DNA from: Candidatus Dojkabacteria bacterium
GTDB lineage: Bacteria; Patescibacteriota; Dojkabacteria; B142; JAFGMG01
Direction: 5' to 3'
Assembly: GCA_016927655.1 (NCBI GenBank)
Contig: JAFGMG010000011.1
Location: 1-33,189, forward strand
DNA: 33,189 bases
The position numbers and the translations under genes were made by a program. Numbering within the stretch: the first letter of the stretch is position 1; each line of letters starts with the position of its first letter. The notes beneath the pieces are model-generated. The model was not told where the DNA came from, searched no databases, and worked only from the letters and a program-made list of their open reading frames with translations. This document shows, piece after piece, positions 6,399 through 15,564 of this stretch.

Positions 6399-6839
6399 CT
6401 ATTCAATATTTACAACATTCACACCATAATAGAATATCTCATCTTTCTCTTTAATTCTTTCTTTTAGTAATTTCAAATTTTTCTCAAGCAATTCTTTTAA
6501 CCCTTTCTGTATTCCCCCTGGAAACGGAACCCTTCTATAATCTGAGAAAGAACTAAAAACCTTGGCAAGTTGAGATAATGAATCCGTTAAATTAGGCCCA
6601 AGAACATCTCTATTCTTTAAAGCAATGTTTATTTCTGTAATCTTTGGAATACCAATAGGAAGAAATTGTTTATCTCTCACTAAAAATTCCCTCTTATTGG
6701 CGAAATATTCCACCTGATTTATAATTGTACACACTTCATAAACAACTCCTGTTAATATATTTATCCTTTTATTCCTTGAGTTCTCAGAATTAATTCTCCT
6801 TATCGTTATTTCAGTTATCCAGAATTGAAAAAACACCAA
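6399..6839 (-). CDS. Unknown protein with hydrophobic N-terminus
   Basis: A 146-aa frame with a TTG start at 6839 (or the GTG at 6836); no ATG is available at the 5' end. The N-terminus is hydrophobic (VFFQFWITEITI). The frame stays open upstream to a TAG, where it would add a longer hydrophobic stretch (YAIIISICSIFL), so a membrane anchor is likely, but no normal start codon exists there. The rest is soluble and helical: a Leu/Ser region around LTDSLSQLAKVFSSFSDY, and a charged Lys/Glu helix near the C-terminus (KGLKELLEKNLKLLKERIKEKDE). No family is recognised. It lies downstream of groEL beyond a terminator and has its own candidate promoter, so it is probably a separate unit, possibly part of the same accessory patch as the toxin pair. 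Confidence 0.5.
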   Translation of the reverse strand: MVFFQFWITEITIRRINSENSRNKRINILTGVVYEVCTIINQVEYFANKREFLVRDKQFLPIGIPKITEINIALKNRDVLGPNLTDSLSQLAKVFSSFSDYRRVPFPGGIQKGLKELLEKNLKLLKERIKEKDEIFYYGVNVVNIE

Positions 6840-6861
6840 AAATATTGAACAAATAGATATT

Positions 6862-6890
6862 ATTATAGCGTACTCTTCTGTTTGTATCTA
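6862..6890 (-). promoter_or_regulatory. Candidate promoter of the unknown gene at 6399
   Basis: TAGATA (6890-6885), a 17-nt spacer and TATAAT (6867-6862). It predicts a transcript start about 15-20 nt before the TTG/GTG start codons, which argues that translation begins there and not farther upstream. Confidence 0.4.
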
Positions 6891-6908
6891 AGTTTTTTGA
6901 TAATTAAG

Positions 6909-6934
6909 AAAAAGGCGCCTCTCGGCGCCTTTTC
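6909..6934. terminator. Bidirectional intrinsic terminator after groEL
   Basis: GGCGCC, a 4-nt loop, GGCGCC, flanked by A-run and T-run on each side, 16 bp after the groEL stop. On the minus strand it ends in TTTTTC; on the plus strand in TTTTC. Confidence 0.85.
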
Positions 6935-6949
6935 TCAAATCATCTCTGA

Positions 6950-8892
<1,943 letters not shown>

Positions 8893-8953
8893 AAGGTTAA
8901 GTAATAATAAATAATATTAAAGTTTTTGAAGGCAGTAGGCGCTTGAAGTAACT

Positions 8954-9018
8954 TTAGCAAAGTTGCAATTACTCTGCTAGACATGGAGATCATAGCAACT
9001 TATGAGATTTTTTGTCAA
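8954..9018 (-). promoter_or_regulatory. groESL promoter with CIRCE-like operator
   Basis: On the minus strand: TTGACA (9018-9013), an 18-nt spacer, TATGAT (8994-8989), then at the transcript start the inverted repeat CTAGCAGAG-N9-CTTTGCTAA (8980-8954). The 9-9-9 geometry and the outer TAGCA/TGCTAA match the HrcA-binding CIRCE element (TTAGCACTC-N9-GAGTGCTAA), while the inner three bases of each arm differ. Placement just downstream of the -10 is typical of CIRCE. Heat-shock control by HrcA is inference. Confidence 0.7.
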
Positions 9019-9036
9019 GACGAAGGCGGGGAAGCA

Positions 9037-9360
9037 CTACTCCTTAAGGGCTTCCTCGATTGCATCTTGGTAAGCTTCTTTTGGCTGCACACCGACAAAC
9101 TGTTCAATAATCTGTCCATCTTTGAATAATGCAACTGTTGGAATACTCATAACTTGGTACTTTCCTGCGGTTTCCCTGTTTTCATCGACATTTAATTTTC
9201 CTATCTCGACTTTGTCTCCCATTTCTTCCGCCAATTCTTCAATAATCGGAGTCAGCATCTGGCAGGGCATACACCATTCTGCCCAGAAATCGACTAAAAC
9301 TGGTTTTTTGGAATCTAAAACTTCTTCTTGAAATTTTGCATCTGTAAAAGCCTTTGCCAT
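9037..9360 (-). CDS. trxA: Thioredoxin
   Basis: A 107-aa single-domain thioredoxin that reduces protein disulfides in the cytoplasm. The active site is WCMPC (C30 and C33; the commoner form is WCGPC), preceded by 'VLVDFWAEW'. The cis-Pro loop 'SIPTVALFKDG' and the C-terminal 'GVQPKEAYQDAIEE' helix are in place. It lies 26 nt downstream of a CsoR-family repressor gene on the same strand, so the two are probably one transcript. That suggests redox- or sulfur-linked control. The Met in the active site should shift the redox potential, but by how much cannot be said. Confidence 0.95.
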   Translation of the reverse strand: MAKAFTDAKFQEEVLDSKKPVLVDFWAEWCMPCQMLTPIIEELAEEMGDKVEIGKLNVDENRETAGKYQVMSIPTVALFKDGQIIEQFVGVQPKEAYQDAIEEALKE

Positions 9361-9386
9361 GGATTTAAAATTAATAAATATATTTA

Positions 9387-9629
9387 TCAGCTGAGTTTGA
9401 AAAGCTCTTTTATTATTCTTTCGAAATCTTCAGGGTTTTGTTTAACATCACAGACCGAAGCTTCGTTTTTGAGAAGCTCTACGCCAACCTTGGCAAGCGC
9501 AGAACGGATTGCTGCTATCTGCTGGACACTGTCCAGGCAGGCCCGGTCTTCTTCTACCATTTTCGCAACGCCTTCAAGCTGGCCGCTGGCACGGTTTATT
9601 CTGTTGATTAGATCCTTTTTTGCTTCCAT
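9387..9629 (-). CDS. CsoR-family repressor with CstR-like Cys pair
   Basis: An 80-aa all-helical DUF156 repressor. The start is taken as the ATG at 9627-9629 (MEAKKDL...) because the predicted promoter lies inside the longer frame that begins at 9689. The core 'LINRINRASGQLEGVAKMVEE' is typical. Copper-sensing CsoR uses Cys-His-Cys; here the Cys positions are C31 and C60, but the His position (residue 56) is Glu. As far as I recall, C31 and C60 without the His is the arrangement of CstR, which senses persulfides through these two thiols. The gene is followed by thioredoxin in a likely operon and carries a C-rich inverted repeat at its own promoter, consistent with autoregulation. The inducer is inferred, not shown. 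Confidence 0.88.
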   Translation of the reverse strand: MEAKKDLINRINRASGQLEGVAKMVEEDRACLDSVQQIAAIRSALAKVGVELLKNEASVCDVKQNPEDFERIIKELFKLS

Positions 9630-9648
9630 TGGAAAATAAGTTCTTAAA

Positions 9649-9689
9649 TACTCCCCCCCAGTGTAGCATAAATTTCTTGGAAACTTCAA
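9649..9689 (-). promoter_or_regulatory. Promoter and candidate operator of the CsoR-trx operon
   Basis: TTGAAG (9689-9684), an 18-nt spacer and TACACT (9665-9660). Overlapping the -10 and start point is TACT, seven C, AGTGTA (plus strand 9649-9665). G/C-tract centres between AT-rich arms are usual for CsoR-family operators. Confidence 0.45.
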
Positions 9690-9707
9690 ATATTACGAAA
9701 AGGTTTG

Positions 9708-10280
9708 CTATGCTCTACCTCTTTCGATCAATTCAATAATTCTACCTGCAGCGTAATCAATATCTCCTTCCTTGTTTTCAACGAAATACGCTGTTCCGCC
9801 TGTTAACACCGCAAAAGTGGAGGCTAAAATTCTGGTCACTCGTATATGTTCTTCCAGATCCTCAATACTTAAATCGTCTTTCCTATCTCTGGTGGTATCC
9901 TTTTCCCTCCTGCTGAAAATATTTTCGGCACTAGTTTCAATAGCCACGAATGTGTCTGGATCCAGCTGCCGCAATGAATCAAAATTTAGACCAGGCCAAT
10001 ACCCTTGAGGGGTCTTCATTGCGGCGTGAGTTTCTATCAACAAATCGCCGCTCTCTTTTCCAATGTCAAGAATTTTTTTAACTACCTGCTCTTGAACCGG
10101 TCTTTGGCTTCTTAGATTTAGCTTGCGCATTTCGTCTCTGTTTTTGATCAAACCCTGTTCTCTCATTATCTCTTCAGTCAGATCACCCCAATTTATTCTG
10201 ATGATACCCGTGCTGGCAATCACTTTTTCAATAACCGCGGTTTTTCCAACTCCGGGAACTCCAAAAATCACATATTTCAT
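9708..10280 (-). CDS. Adenylate kinase, archaeal type (AdkA-like)
   Basis: A 190-aa P-loop kinase expected to interconvert AMP, ADP and ATP. The P-loop is GVPGVGKT (residues 7-14). Motifs match the archaeal adenylate kinase family and not bacterial Adk: 'NWGDLTEEIMREQGLIKNRDEMRKL' near 30-54, 'ETHAAMKTPQGYWPGL' near 83-98, 'IETSAENIFSRREKD' and 'RVTRILASTFAVLTGG'. There is no bacterial LID with zinc-type Cys. It is the third gene of an infB-rhomboid-adk run (12 nt behind the rhomboid gene). It could be the cell's only adenylate kinase or a second nucleotide kinase; the rest of the genome would decide. Origin by transfer from archaea or an old CPR trait are both possible. Confidence 0.85.
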   Translation of the reverse strand: MKYVIFGVPGVGKTAVIEKVIASTGIIRINWGDLTEEIMREQGLIKNRDEMRKLNLRSQRPVQEQVVKKILDIGKESGDLLIETHAAMKTPQGYWPGLNFDSLRQLDPDTFVAIETSAENIFSRREKDTTRDRKDDLSIEDLEEHIRVTRILASTFAVLTGGTAYFVENKEGDIDYAAGRIIELIERGRA

Positions 10281-10292
10281 CTTTTCGGCTTC

Positions 10293-10985
10293 TTAAAAAA
10301 TATTGTAAGCAAGCATGGCAAGATAACTTATCAAAACTGCCATTATGGCTGTATAATAAGAGATATCGCCTCTTTTCCAGGATCCGAGATTATTCCTTGG
10401 ATTTCTATCGCTGAGACCAAACAACGCACCACCCAAAAATCCTCCGACATGGGCCCAATTGTCAATGTATCCTGCAAATACAATTCCAATAATTAAATTC
10501 AAAACCAAAAGATAATAAAGTCTGTTTTTATCAATATTTAAATAAGGCATCGTGATCAAATACCCGACGATCCCGAAAAGGGCGCCGGAAGCACCTACTC
10601 CCAACTGAATAATGTTCGGCTCAACCAAATCGAGCTGCACTCTTAGGAAATATATAAAGAAACTCAAAAGCGATCCTGTCACTCCACTTAGAACGTATAG
10701 AACAAACAACTTTCTTCCCCCGAAATTCCTCTCAAACACATATCCCAGACTGTATAGTGCGTACATATTAACAAACAAGTGAAGAATATTTGCATGAAGA
10801 AAACTTGAGGTCACAATCCTCCAGAACTCACCATTAGAAATATAATAATATGCGTCAGCTCCAAGAATACTCAAAGCTTCCATATCACTTCCAAGACTAA
10901 TTGCAAGTACAGTGGTTACAAAAAAAATGCAGACGTTTGCAAGTATAAGGGTGTTTGTTGTGTTGAATTCAAAGCGTATTTCCAT
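10293..10985 (-). CDS. Rhomboid-family intramembrane serine protease
   Basis: A 230-aa protein with six or seven membrane segments. The catalytic Ser lies in GASGALFG (S133) and the catalytic His in 'AHVGGFLGG' (H179). The HxxxN motif in 'HLFVNMYALY' (H69, N73) supports the oxyanion site, and the luminal loop has the family 'WRIVTSSFLHANILHL'. Rhomboids cleave single-span membrane proteins; many such proteins are encoded in this window, but no substrate can be named. The start is 11 nt after infB on the same strand, so it is co-transcribed with infB and adk. Confidence 0.93.
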   Translation of the reverse strand: MEIRFEFNTTNTLILANVCIFFVTTVLAISLGSDMEALSILGADAYYYISNGEFWRIVTSSFLHANILHLFVNMYALYSLGYVFERNFGGRKLFVLYVLSGVTGSLLSFFIYFLRVQLDLVEPNIIQLGVGASGALFGIVGYLITMPYLNIDKNRLYYLLVLNLIIGIVFAGYIDNWAHVGGFLGGALFGLSDRNPRNNLGSWKRGDISYYTAIMAVLISYLAMLAYNIF

Positions 10986-10996
10986 AAACGGAAAAA

Positions 10997-12589
10997 TTAG
11001 TATTTTTCAATTTTGAAGCATACTATATCATCTCCTTCAGCAAAATCAACCTCCGGCTCAAGTAGAATTCCGCAGTCCTGACCTTTTTTCACTTCTTTAA
11101 CTTCTTGTTTATTTTGTTTCAGAGAGGTGATTTTCCCTCTGCCGATTTCTTTTCCATCCCTCTCAACAAAACTAGCATATCCTTTCAAAACGATTCCTTT
11201 AATTACCTCGCATCCGGCAATTTTGCTTTTATTTGATAGAACGAAGACCTGTTTTATTTTTGCCCTCGCAATTTCGACTTCTTCAATCTCCGGATCAAGC
11301 AACGATGCTAAAGCCGAATCTACTTCATCAACAAGCTCGTAAATAATTTTGTACAATCTAAATGGCACTCTTTCCCTTTTTGCTATTGTCTCCGTCTTTT
11401 CATTTATACCAACCTGGAAACCCAGCAGGATTGCTCTTGCGCTTTTTGCAAGTTCTATATCCTTTCCGGTAATATCACCGGTTTCTGCCTTTAGGATGTT
11501 TACTTCCGCTTCTTCGTCGTTTAGACTCTCCAGCTGATCTTTGACTGCTTCAAGAGTACCTTTTGTGTCTGCTTTAAGAACGATGTTTAACTTTTTGATC
11601 TCGTCTTTTTGTTCTTCGTCTTCTATCAACATCGCCAGGAAGTCCTCATCCTCTACCAAGTTCTCTTCCGGATCTTCATTTGAGGCCTGTCTGACCTCTT
11701 CTTTTTGCTCATGCTCAACTTTTCCGATTTCTTTTTGTGCTTTTTTTGCTTCCTCTTGAGATGCAAAGACTCTGACAATTTGGCCTGTCTCAAGGACATT
11801 GTTTAGACCGATTATCCAAACAGGCTCTCCTTCTCCTGCCTGCTGCATTTCTTTTTGAGCCTCGTCAAGGACTTTCCTGGCCTTGTGCGTGCCCTCTGCG
11901 GTTGCCAGATAATCTCCTTCTTTTATAGTTCCGGCTTTTATGACAATCATGGCAACAGGTCCAAGATTTTCATCCAAATTTGACTCCAAGACAAATGCTT
12001 CAGCTTTAACTCCCTCATCAAGTTTTTTAGTTTTTAGTTCTAGAAGCTCTGCTTGAAGAAGAATGTTTTCCAGTACATCGTCTAGTCCCTCTTTTTTCAG
12101 AGCTGATAAATTGCTGATAAGTGTATCTCCTCCGAATTCCTCGACTAATACGTTATGTTGAGATAATTCCTGTTTGATTTTATCCGGATTGGCTCCCGGT
12201 GCGTCCATTTTGTTTATAGCTACTACGATTGGGACACCCGCTTCCTGGGCAAATTTTATTGATTCAACAGTCTGAGGTTGTACCCCGTCATCCGCAGCTA
12301 CAACAAGAAGAACAATGTCTGTAACTTTCGCTCCTCTTGATCTCATTGCACTAAAGGCCTTGTGTCCGGGAGTATCGATAAAAGTGATTTTATTCCCCTT
12401 GTATTCCACTAAATGCGCTCTTGTGTTTTGAGTTATCCCACCTTCTTCACTTTCTTGAATTTTTGTATTTCGAACTGCGTCTAGAAAAGACGTTTTTCCA
12501 TGATCTACATGCCCCATGACAGCTACTATTGGAATTCTTGATGATTTTTCGTTTTTTATTTTTTTAGTTTTCCTAGATTTTTCCGCCAT
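10997..12589 (-). CDS. infB: Translation initiation factor IF-2 (short form)
   Basis: The GTPase that brings initiator tRNA to the ribosome. G motifs: GHVDHGKT (26-33), 'DTPGHKAF', 'NKMD'. Then come the domain II region ('[18 protein letters not shown]'), a charged linker (about 285-325, Glu/Lys-rich), domain III ('[16 protein letters not shown]') and the C-terminal initiator-tRNA-binding domain with 'GCEVIKGIV' and 'CGILLE'. At 530 aa it lacks the long N-terminal extension of most bacterial IF-2 proteins (E. coli has about 890 aa); only about 20 basic residues precede the G domain. This is usual for reduced genomes. It is first of a three-gene run and divergent from dnaA across the presumed origin. 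Confidence 0.97.
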   Translation of the reverse strand: MAEKSRKTKKIKNEKSSRIPIVAVMGHVDHGKTSFLDAVRNTKIQESEEGGITQNTRAHLVEYKGNKITFIDTPGHKAFSAMRSRGAKVTDIVLLVVAADDGVQPQTVESIKFAQEAGVPIVVAINKMDAPGANPDKIKQELSQHNVLVEEFGGDTLISNLSALKKEGLDDVLENILLQAELLELKTKKLDEGVKAEAFVLESNLDENLGPVAMIVIKAGTIKEGDYLATAEGTHKARKVLDEAQKEMQQAGEGEPVWIIGLNNVLETGQIVRVFASQEEAKKAQKEIGKVEHEQKEEVRQASNEDPEENLVEDEDFLAMLIEDEEQKDEIKKLNIVLKADTKGTLEAVKDQLESLNDEEAEVNILKAETGDITGKDIELAKSARAILLGFQVGINEKTETIAKRERVPFRLYKIIYELVDEVDSALASLLDPEIEEVEIARAKIKQVFVLSNKSKIAGCEVIKGIVLKGYASFVERDGKEIGRGKITSLKQNKQEVKEVKKGQDCGILLEPEVDFAEGDDIVCFKIEKY

Positions 12590-12724
12590 AAAATTCCATC
12601 CATTATTATGTTAGGATTGTATCACAATTCAAGTCTCCTAGTTAAATTAAGTCTTTTTCGGCAAATTTTCTTGTATCCAATTACGACACTTAAAATAGAC
12701 CCTGGCAAAATTCGCCATAGTGAG

Positions 12725-12733
12725 TTATCCACA
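12725..12733 (+). promoter_or_regulatory. DnaA box 1
   Basis: TTATCCACA, identical to the consensus DnaA box. It lies 47 bp before the second copy, in the same orientation. Confidence 0.8.
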
Positions 12734-12763
12734 TAAAAATTTCGTGTGTAGAATTTTGATCAT

Positions 12764-12792
12764 TTGCACAGTTATCCACATTTGTATATTGT
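12764..12792 (+). promoter_or_regulatory. Candidate dnaA promoter with DnaA box 2 in its spacer
   Basis: TTGCAC, a 17-nt spacer and TATTGT. A perfect TTATCCACA box (12772-12780) fills the spacer, so DnaA bound there would block polymerase. This fits dnaA autorepression. The -10 is weak (4 of 6). Confidence 0.45.
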
Positions 12793-12836
12793 CTAAATAC
12801 TTTCATAAAGAAGTGTACGCGAACCAAGTAAAAACA

Positions 12837-12868
12837 GAGGGACGCACAATCCAAATTGTGCGTCCCTC
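12837..12868. repeat. Perfect 14-bp hairpin in the dnaA leader/origin
   Basis: GAGGGACGCACAAT, loop CCAA, then the exact inverted copy. It is GC-richer than its surroundings and begins 74 bp before the dnaA ATG, downstream of the candidate promoter. On the minus strand it is followed by TGTTTTTAC, weakly terminator-like; on the plus strand a T-run occurs only about 25 nt later. It may be an attenuator in the dnaA leader, a barrier between infB and dnaA transcription, or part of the origin. Confidence 0.7.
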
Positions 12869-12910
12869 GGGCTTCATTTGCGTATTCCAAAATTTTTTAG
12901 AAACACTTTG

Positions 12911-14296
12911 ATGAATGAAGACAATAAAGAACTCTGGAAAATTGCCCTTGCTCAAATTGAAGTAAAACTGGACTCCCCTGCTCAATTCAAAACCTGGTTT
13001 AAAAACACAAAACTAAAAACCATCAAAGCGGGCAAAGCAGTAATTGGGGTGAAAAACGCATACGCGTGCGACTGGCTGAAGAAAAAACACCACAAAATGA
13101 TCACGTCGACAATCAGCTACGTATATGGCAAAAACCTAGATGCAGTCTACGAAATCGATGCCAGCCTCGCTCAAATCGAAGATGAGAAAGTGAGCGTAGA
13201 AGAATTTGCCAAAGAGGTTCCGCTTTTCGGTTTAAAAGATGGAGTCAGCGGCGATCTTCGCTCGCAGCTCAAAAAATCCAACCTGAATGAAAAATATTCC
13301 TTTGCAAATTTGATTAACGGCAATTCAAACAAAATTGCTGTAGCTGCTGCTAAGGCTGTCAGTGAAAGACCCGGGGAAGTATATATTCCCCTTTTTATAC
13401 AAGGCCGGACAGGTCTTGGTAAAACGCATCTCGCTCAGGCAATTGGCCGGGCAGTTCTTGAAAGATTTGCAAGTAAAAAAGTCCTTTATACAACTAGCGA
13501 AGGGTTTCTAAATGATATGGTCAAATCTATCCGCGAAGGAAAAAATCTAGACTTCAGGCAGAAATACAGATCCCTAGATGTTTTGATCATTGATGATATT
13601 CAACTTATCAGTAAATGGGTGGAAACACAAAACGAGTTTTTCAATACATACAATGAACTTCATAATTCAGGCAAGCAGATAATTTTAATATCTGACCGGA
13701 CCCCAGACAGAATAGACGGCCTTGAGCCCCGCCTAAAGTCTCGCTTCCAAGGCGGAGTTGTCGTTGAAATTGTCCCGCCCGATTATGAAATGCGCATGGC
13801 AATTCTTGAAAAAAAATCTAGCGAATTTGGAATTGATCTCCCGAGCAAAATTACTGAATACATTGCCCAGGAAATTAAAGATAATATCAGAGAACTTGAA
13901 GGGGCGCTCCAGAAAATTTCTCTTTATAATTCTATGAAGGATGACGATCTGACCGTAGAAGAGGCTGCCAAAATTATCGGGCGTGACGCAAAATCAAAAA
14001 GAGAGAAAATCAAGCCGAATTCTATCTTGAAATCAGTTGCAAAGGAATTCGAGGTAACAATAAAAGATATAAAAGGACCAAGAAGAACTGCTGATGTCGC
14101 TCTTGCAAGACAGATATGTATGTACATTTTAAGAACTGAGCTTGACTATAAATTAGAAAAGATCGCTTACCTTCTAAATCGCAAGGATCATACAACAGTA
14201 ATCCACGGACTTGATAAAATAGACAGCCAAAGAAGGGTCGACGAAAGTTTTAGAGAGCAGCTTGATGGGATACTTGCCAGATTAAACACGATATAA
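12911..14296 (+). CDS. dnaA: Chromosomal replication initiator DnaA
   Basis: DnaA binds oriC and opens it for replication. The start is the ATG at 12911 (MNEDNKELW...); a TTG at 12878 in the same frame adds only 11 residues of no known role. From that ATG the protein is 461 aa. Domain I is at about 1-80 (LWKIALAQIE, FKTWFKNTKL), the linker is short, and the AAA+ domain has Walker A GRTGLGKT (165-172) and Walker B 'LIIDDIQ'. Domain IV carries the DnaA signature 'RRTADVALARQICMYILR' and 'RKDHTTVIHG'. Two boxes precede and one follows the gene, so the protein probably controls its own expression. Confidence 0.98.
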   Translation: MNEDNKELWKIALAQIEVKLDSPAQFKTWFKNTKLKTIKAGKAVIGVKNAYACDWLKKKHHKMITSTISYVYGKNLDAVYEIDASLAQIEDEKVSVEEFAKEVPLFGLKDGVSGDLRSQLKKSNLNEKYSFANLINGNSNKIAVAAAKAVSERPGEVYIPLFIQGRTGLGKTHLAQAIGRAVLERFASKKVLYTTSEGFLNDMVKSIREGKNLDFRQKYRSLDVLIIDDIQLISKWVETQNEFFNTYNELHNSGKQIILISDRTPDRIDGLEPRLKSRFQGGVVVEIVPPDYEMRMAILEKKSSEFGIDLPSKITEYIAQEIKDNIRELEGALQKISLYNSMKDDDLTVEEAAKIIGRDAKSKREKIKPNSILKSVAKEFEVTIKDIKGPRRTADVALARQICMYILRTELDYKLEKIAYLLNRKDHTTVIHGLDKIDSQRRVDESFREQLDGILARLNTI

Positions 14297-14424
14297 ACAG
14301 AGTTATTCACAGCAAGTTTGATTCCAAAACTTGCTTAAGACAACGCATTTTGAGAAAATACTCACATATACACATGCTCTAATACAACTACTGTAATTTA
14401 TCTAAATATATTAATAGGGAACAC
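14297..14424 (+). promoter_or_regulatory. dnaA-dnaN spacer with DnaA box and hairpin
   Basis: TTATTCACA (14303-14311), a one-base variant DnaA box, is followed by the inverted repeat AGCAAGTTT/AAACTTGCT (about 14311-14336) and an AT-rich run up to the dnaN ATG. In many bacteria the dnaA-dnaN spacer is part of oriC. The hairpin lacks a T-run, so it is a poor terminator. Confidence 0.55.
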
Positions 14425-15552
14425 ATGAAAATTTCAATTCTTCAGGAGAATCTTACAAGAGCCCTAAATCATGCATCCAAAGCAGTTTCCACAAGGCCAA
14501 ACATTCCAATACTGGCTAATATTTTGATCGAAGCGAAAGCCGGGAAAGTCAGGCTGGCTGCGACGAATCTTGATATCAGTGTGAACGCCTGGATTGGGGC
14601 AGATATTATAGAGGAAGGTGAGGTAACAGTGAGTGCAAAACTGCTCACTGAGTTTGTCAGTACTGTGAATCCAGGGAAGATTGAACTTAGTCAAATTGGA
14701 AATACTCTTGAGGTTAAGTCTGTGGATAACCGGGCTGAATTCAATATTATTCCATCTGGAGATTTTCCTACAATCCCTCAAGTTGAAAACGAACCATTGA
14801 TGAAGTGTAATGCAAAAGATTTTGCCGGGGCTGTTTCTCAAACGGCCTTTGCTGCAGCTCTTGACGATTCAAGGCCTGTACTTACTGGTCTGCTGCTTGA
14901 AGCTACTGAGAGGAAGCTGTCTCTTGTCGGCGTGGACGGGTTCAGGCTTTCCAAAAAGACAATTACTCTAGAAACTGGAACAAAAGAGGATTTCAAAGAA
15001 GTTATTCCTGCAAAAGCTCTTAGCGAGCTTGAAAAAATCGTTATCGATATTGCTGAAGAGGAGGATGCACTGGAAATTTTTGCAATGAAGAATAAAAACC
15101 AGATGATTTTTAAAGTTGCAAATATTGAATTTTCAACAAGAGTAATCGAGGGAGAATTCCCGGATTATACACAGATAATGCCGAAAGCAAAAAATACAGG
15201 TTTTAGTGTTTTAAAGTCCGAATTTTCTACAGCGGTTAAGGTTGCCGGGATTTTTGCAAGAAATGTGATTGGGAATAAAGCTAGATTTAGTGTAGATCCT
15301 GAGGGCAAAATTCTCGAACTTCGTGCAAATGTGATTGATCTTGGCAACAACGAAAGCAAGGTTAGTATTTCGAAAGGCTTCGGAGATAAGGTAGAAACTG
15401 CGTACAATATTAAATTTCTGCAGGATATGCTGAATGTAATAAAAGGCGAAGAAATAAATTATGAAACAGAAGGAGTTACTTCTCCTGGAGTTTTCAGAGA
15501 TAAAGATGATGCGAATTTTGTCCATATAATCATGCCTATGAGGCTTGAATAG
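14425..15552 (+). CDS. dnaN: DNA polymerase III sliding clamp (beta)
   Basis: The 375-aa ring subunit that holds the replicase on DNA. The three-domain clamp fold is seen from family motifs: 'LTRALNHASKAVSTRPNIPILANILIEA' in the first domain, 'VDNRAEFNIIPSGDFPTIP', 'LTGLLLEATERKLSLVGVDGFRLSKK' in the second, 'STRVIEGEFPDYTQIMP', and the C-terminal 'HIIMPMRL', which forms the protein-binding pocket. Length is normal. It follows dnaA by 128 bp. Unlike the common dnaA-dnaN-recF order, the next genes are a GNAT enzyme and FemAB, with spacings of only 12 and 6 nt, suggesting one transcript. A TGTGGATAA box (reverse DnaA box) happens to lie in the coding region at 14721-14729. Confidence 0.98.
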   Translation: MKISILQENLTRALNHASKAVSTRPNIPILANILIEAKAGKVRLAATNLDISVNAWIGADIIEEGEVTVSAKLLTEFVSTVNPGKIELSQIGNTLEVKSVDNRAEFNIIPSGDFPTIPQVENEPLMKCNAKDFAGAVSQTAFAAALDDSRPVLTGLLLEATERKLSLVGVDGFRLSKKTITLETGTKEDFKEVIPAKALSELEKIVIDIAEEEDALEIFAMKNKNQMIFKVANIEFSTRVIEGEFPDYTQIMPKAKNTGFSVLKSEFSTAVKVAGIFARNVIGNKARFSVDPEGKILELRANVIDLGNNESKVSISKGFGDKVETAYNIKFLQDMLNVIKGEEINYETEGVTSPGVFRDKDDANFVHIIMPMRLE

Positions 15553-15564
15553 AAAACAATATAA

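Larger units (their letters stand above)
12590..12910. other. Probable replication origin region (oriC) upstream of dnaA
   Basis: The 321-bp gap between divergent infB and dnaA holds two perfect DnaA boxes (12725-12733 and 12772-12780), an AT-rich stretch (12781-12820), a perfect hairpin (12837-12868) and candidate promoters. Gene direction flips here: genes to the left are nearly all on the minus strand and genes to the right are on the plus strand up to 21.5 kb. Short frames in the gap come from the hairpin and are not genes. Confidence 0.7.

Noticed and set aside
12690-12985. Short frames on both strands around 12.7-13.0 kb
   Set aside because: They read through the perfect hairpin and origin region; the similar peptides on both strands come from the inverted repeat.
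14311-14336. Intrinsic terminator after dnaA
   Set aside because: The hairpin AGCAAGTTT/AAACTTGCT has no T-run after it.
14721-14729. DnaA box TGTGGATAA inside dnaN
   Set aside because: A single box within coding sequence can occur by chance; noted only in the dnaN entry.
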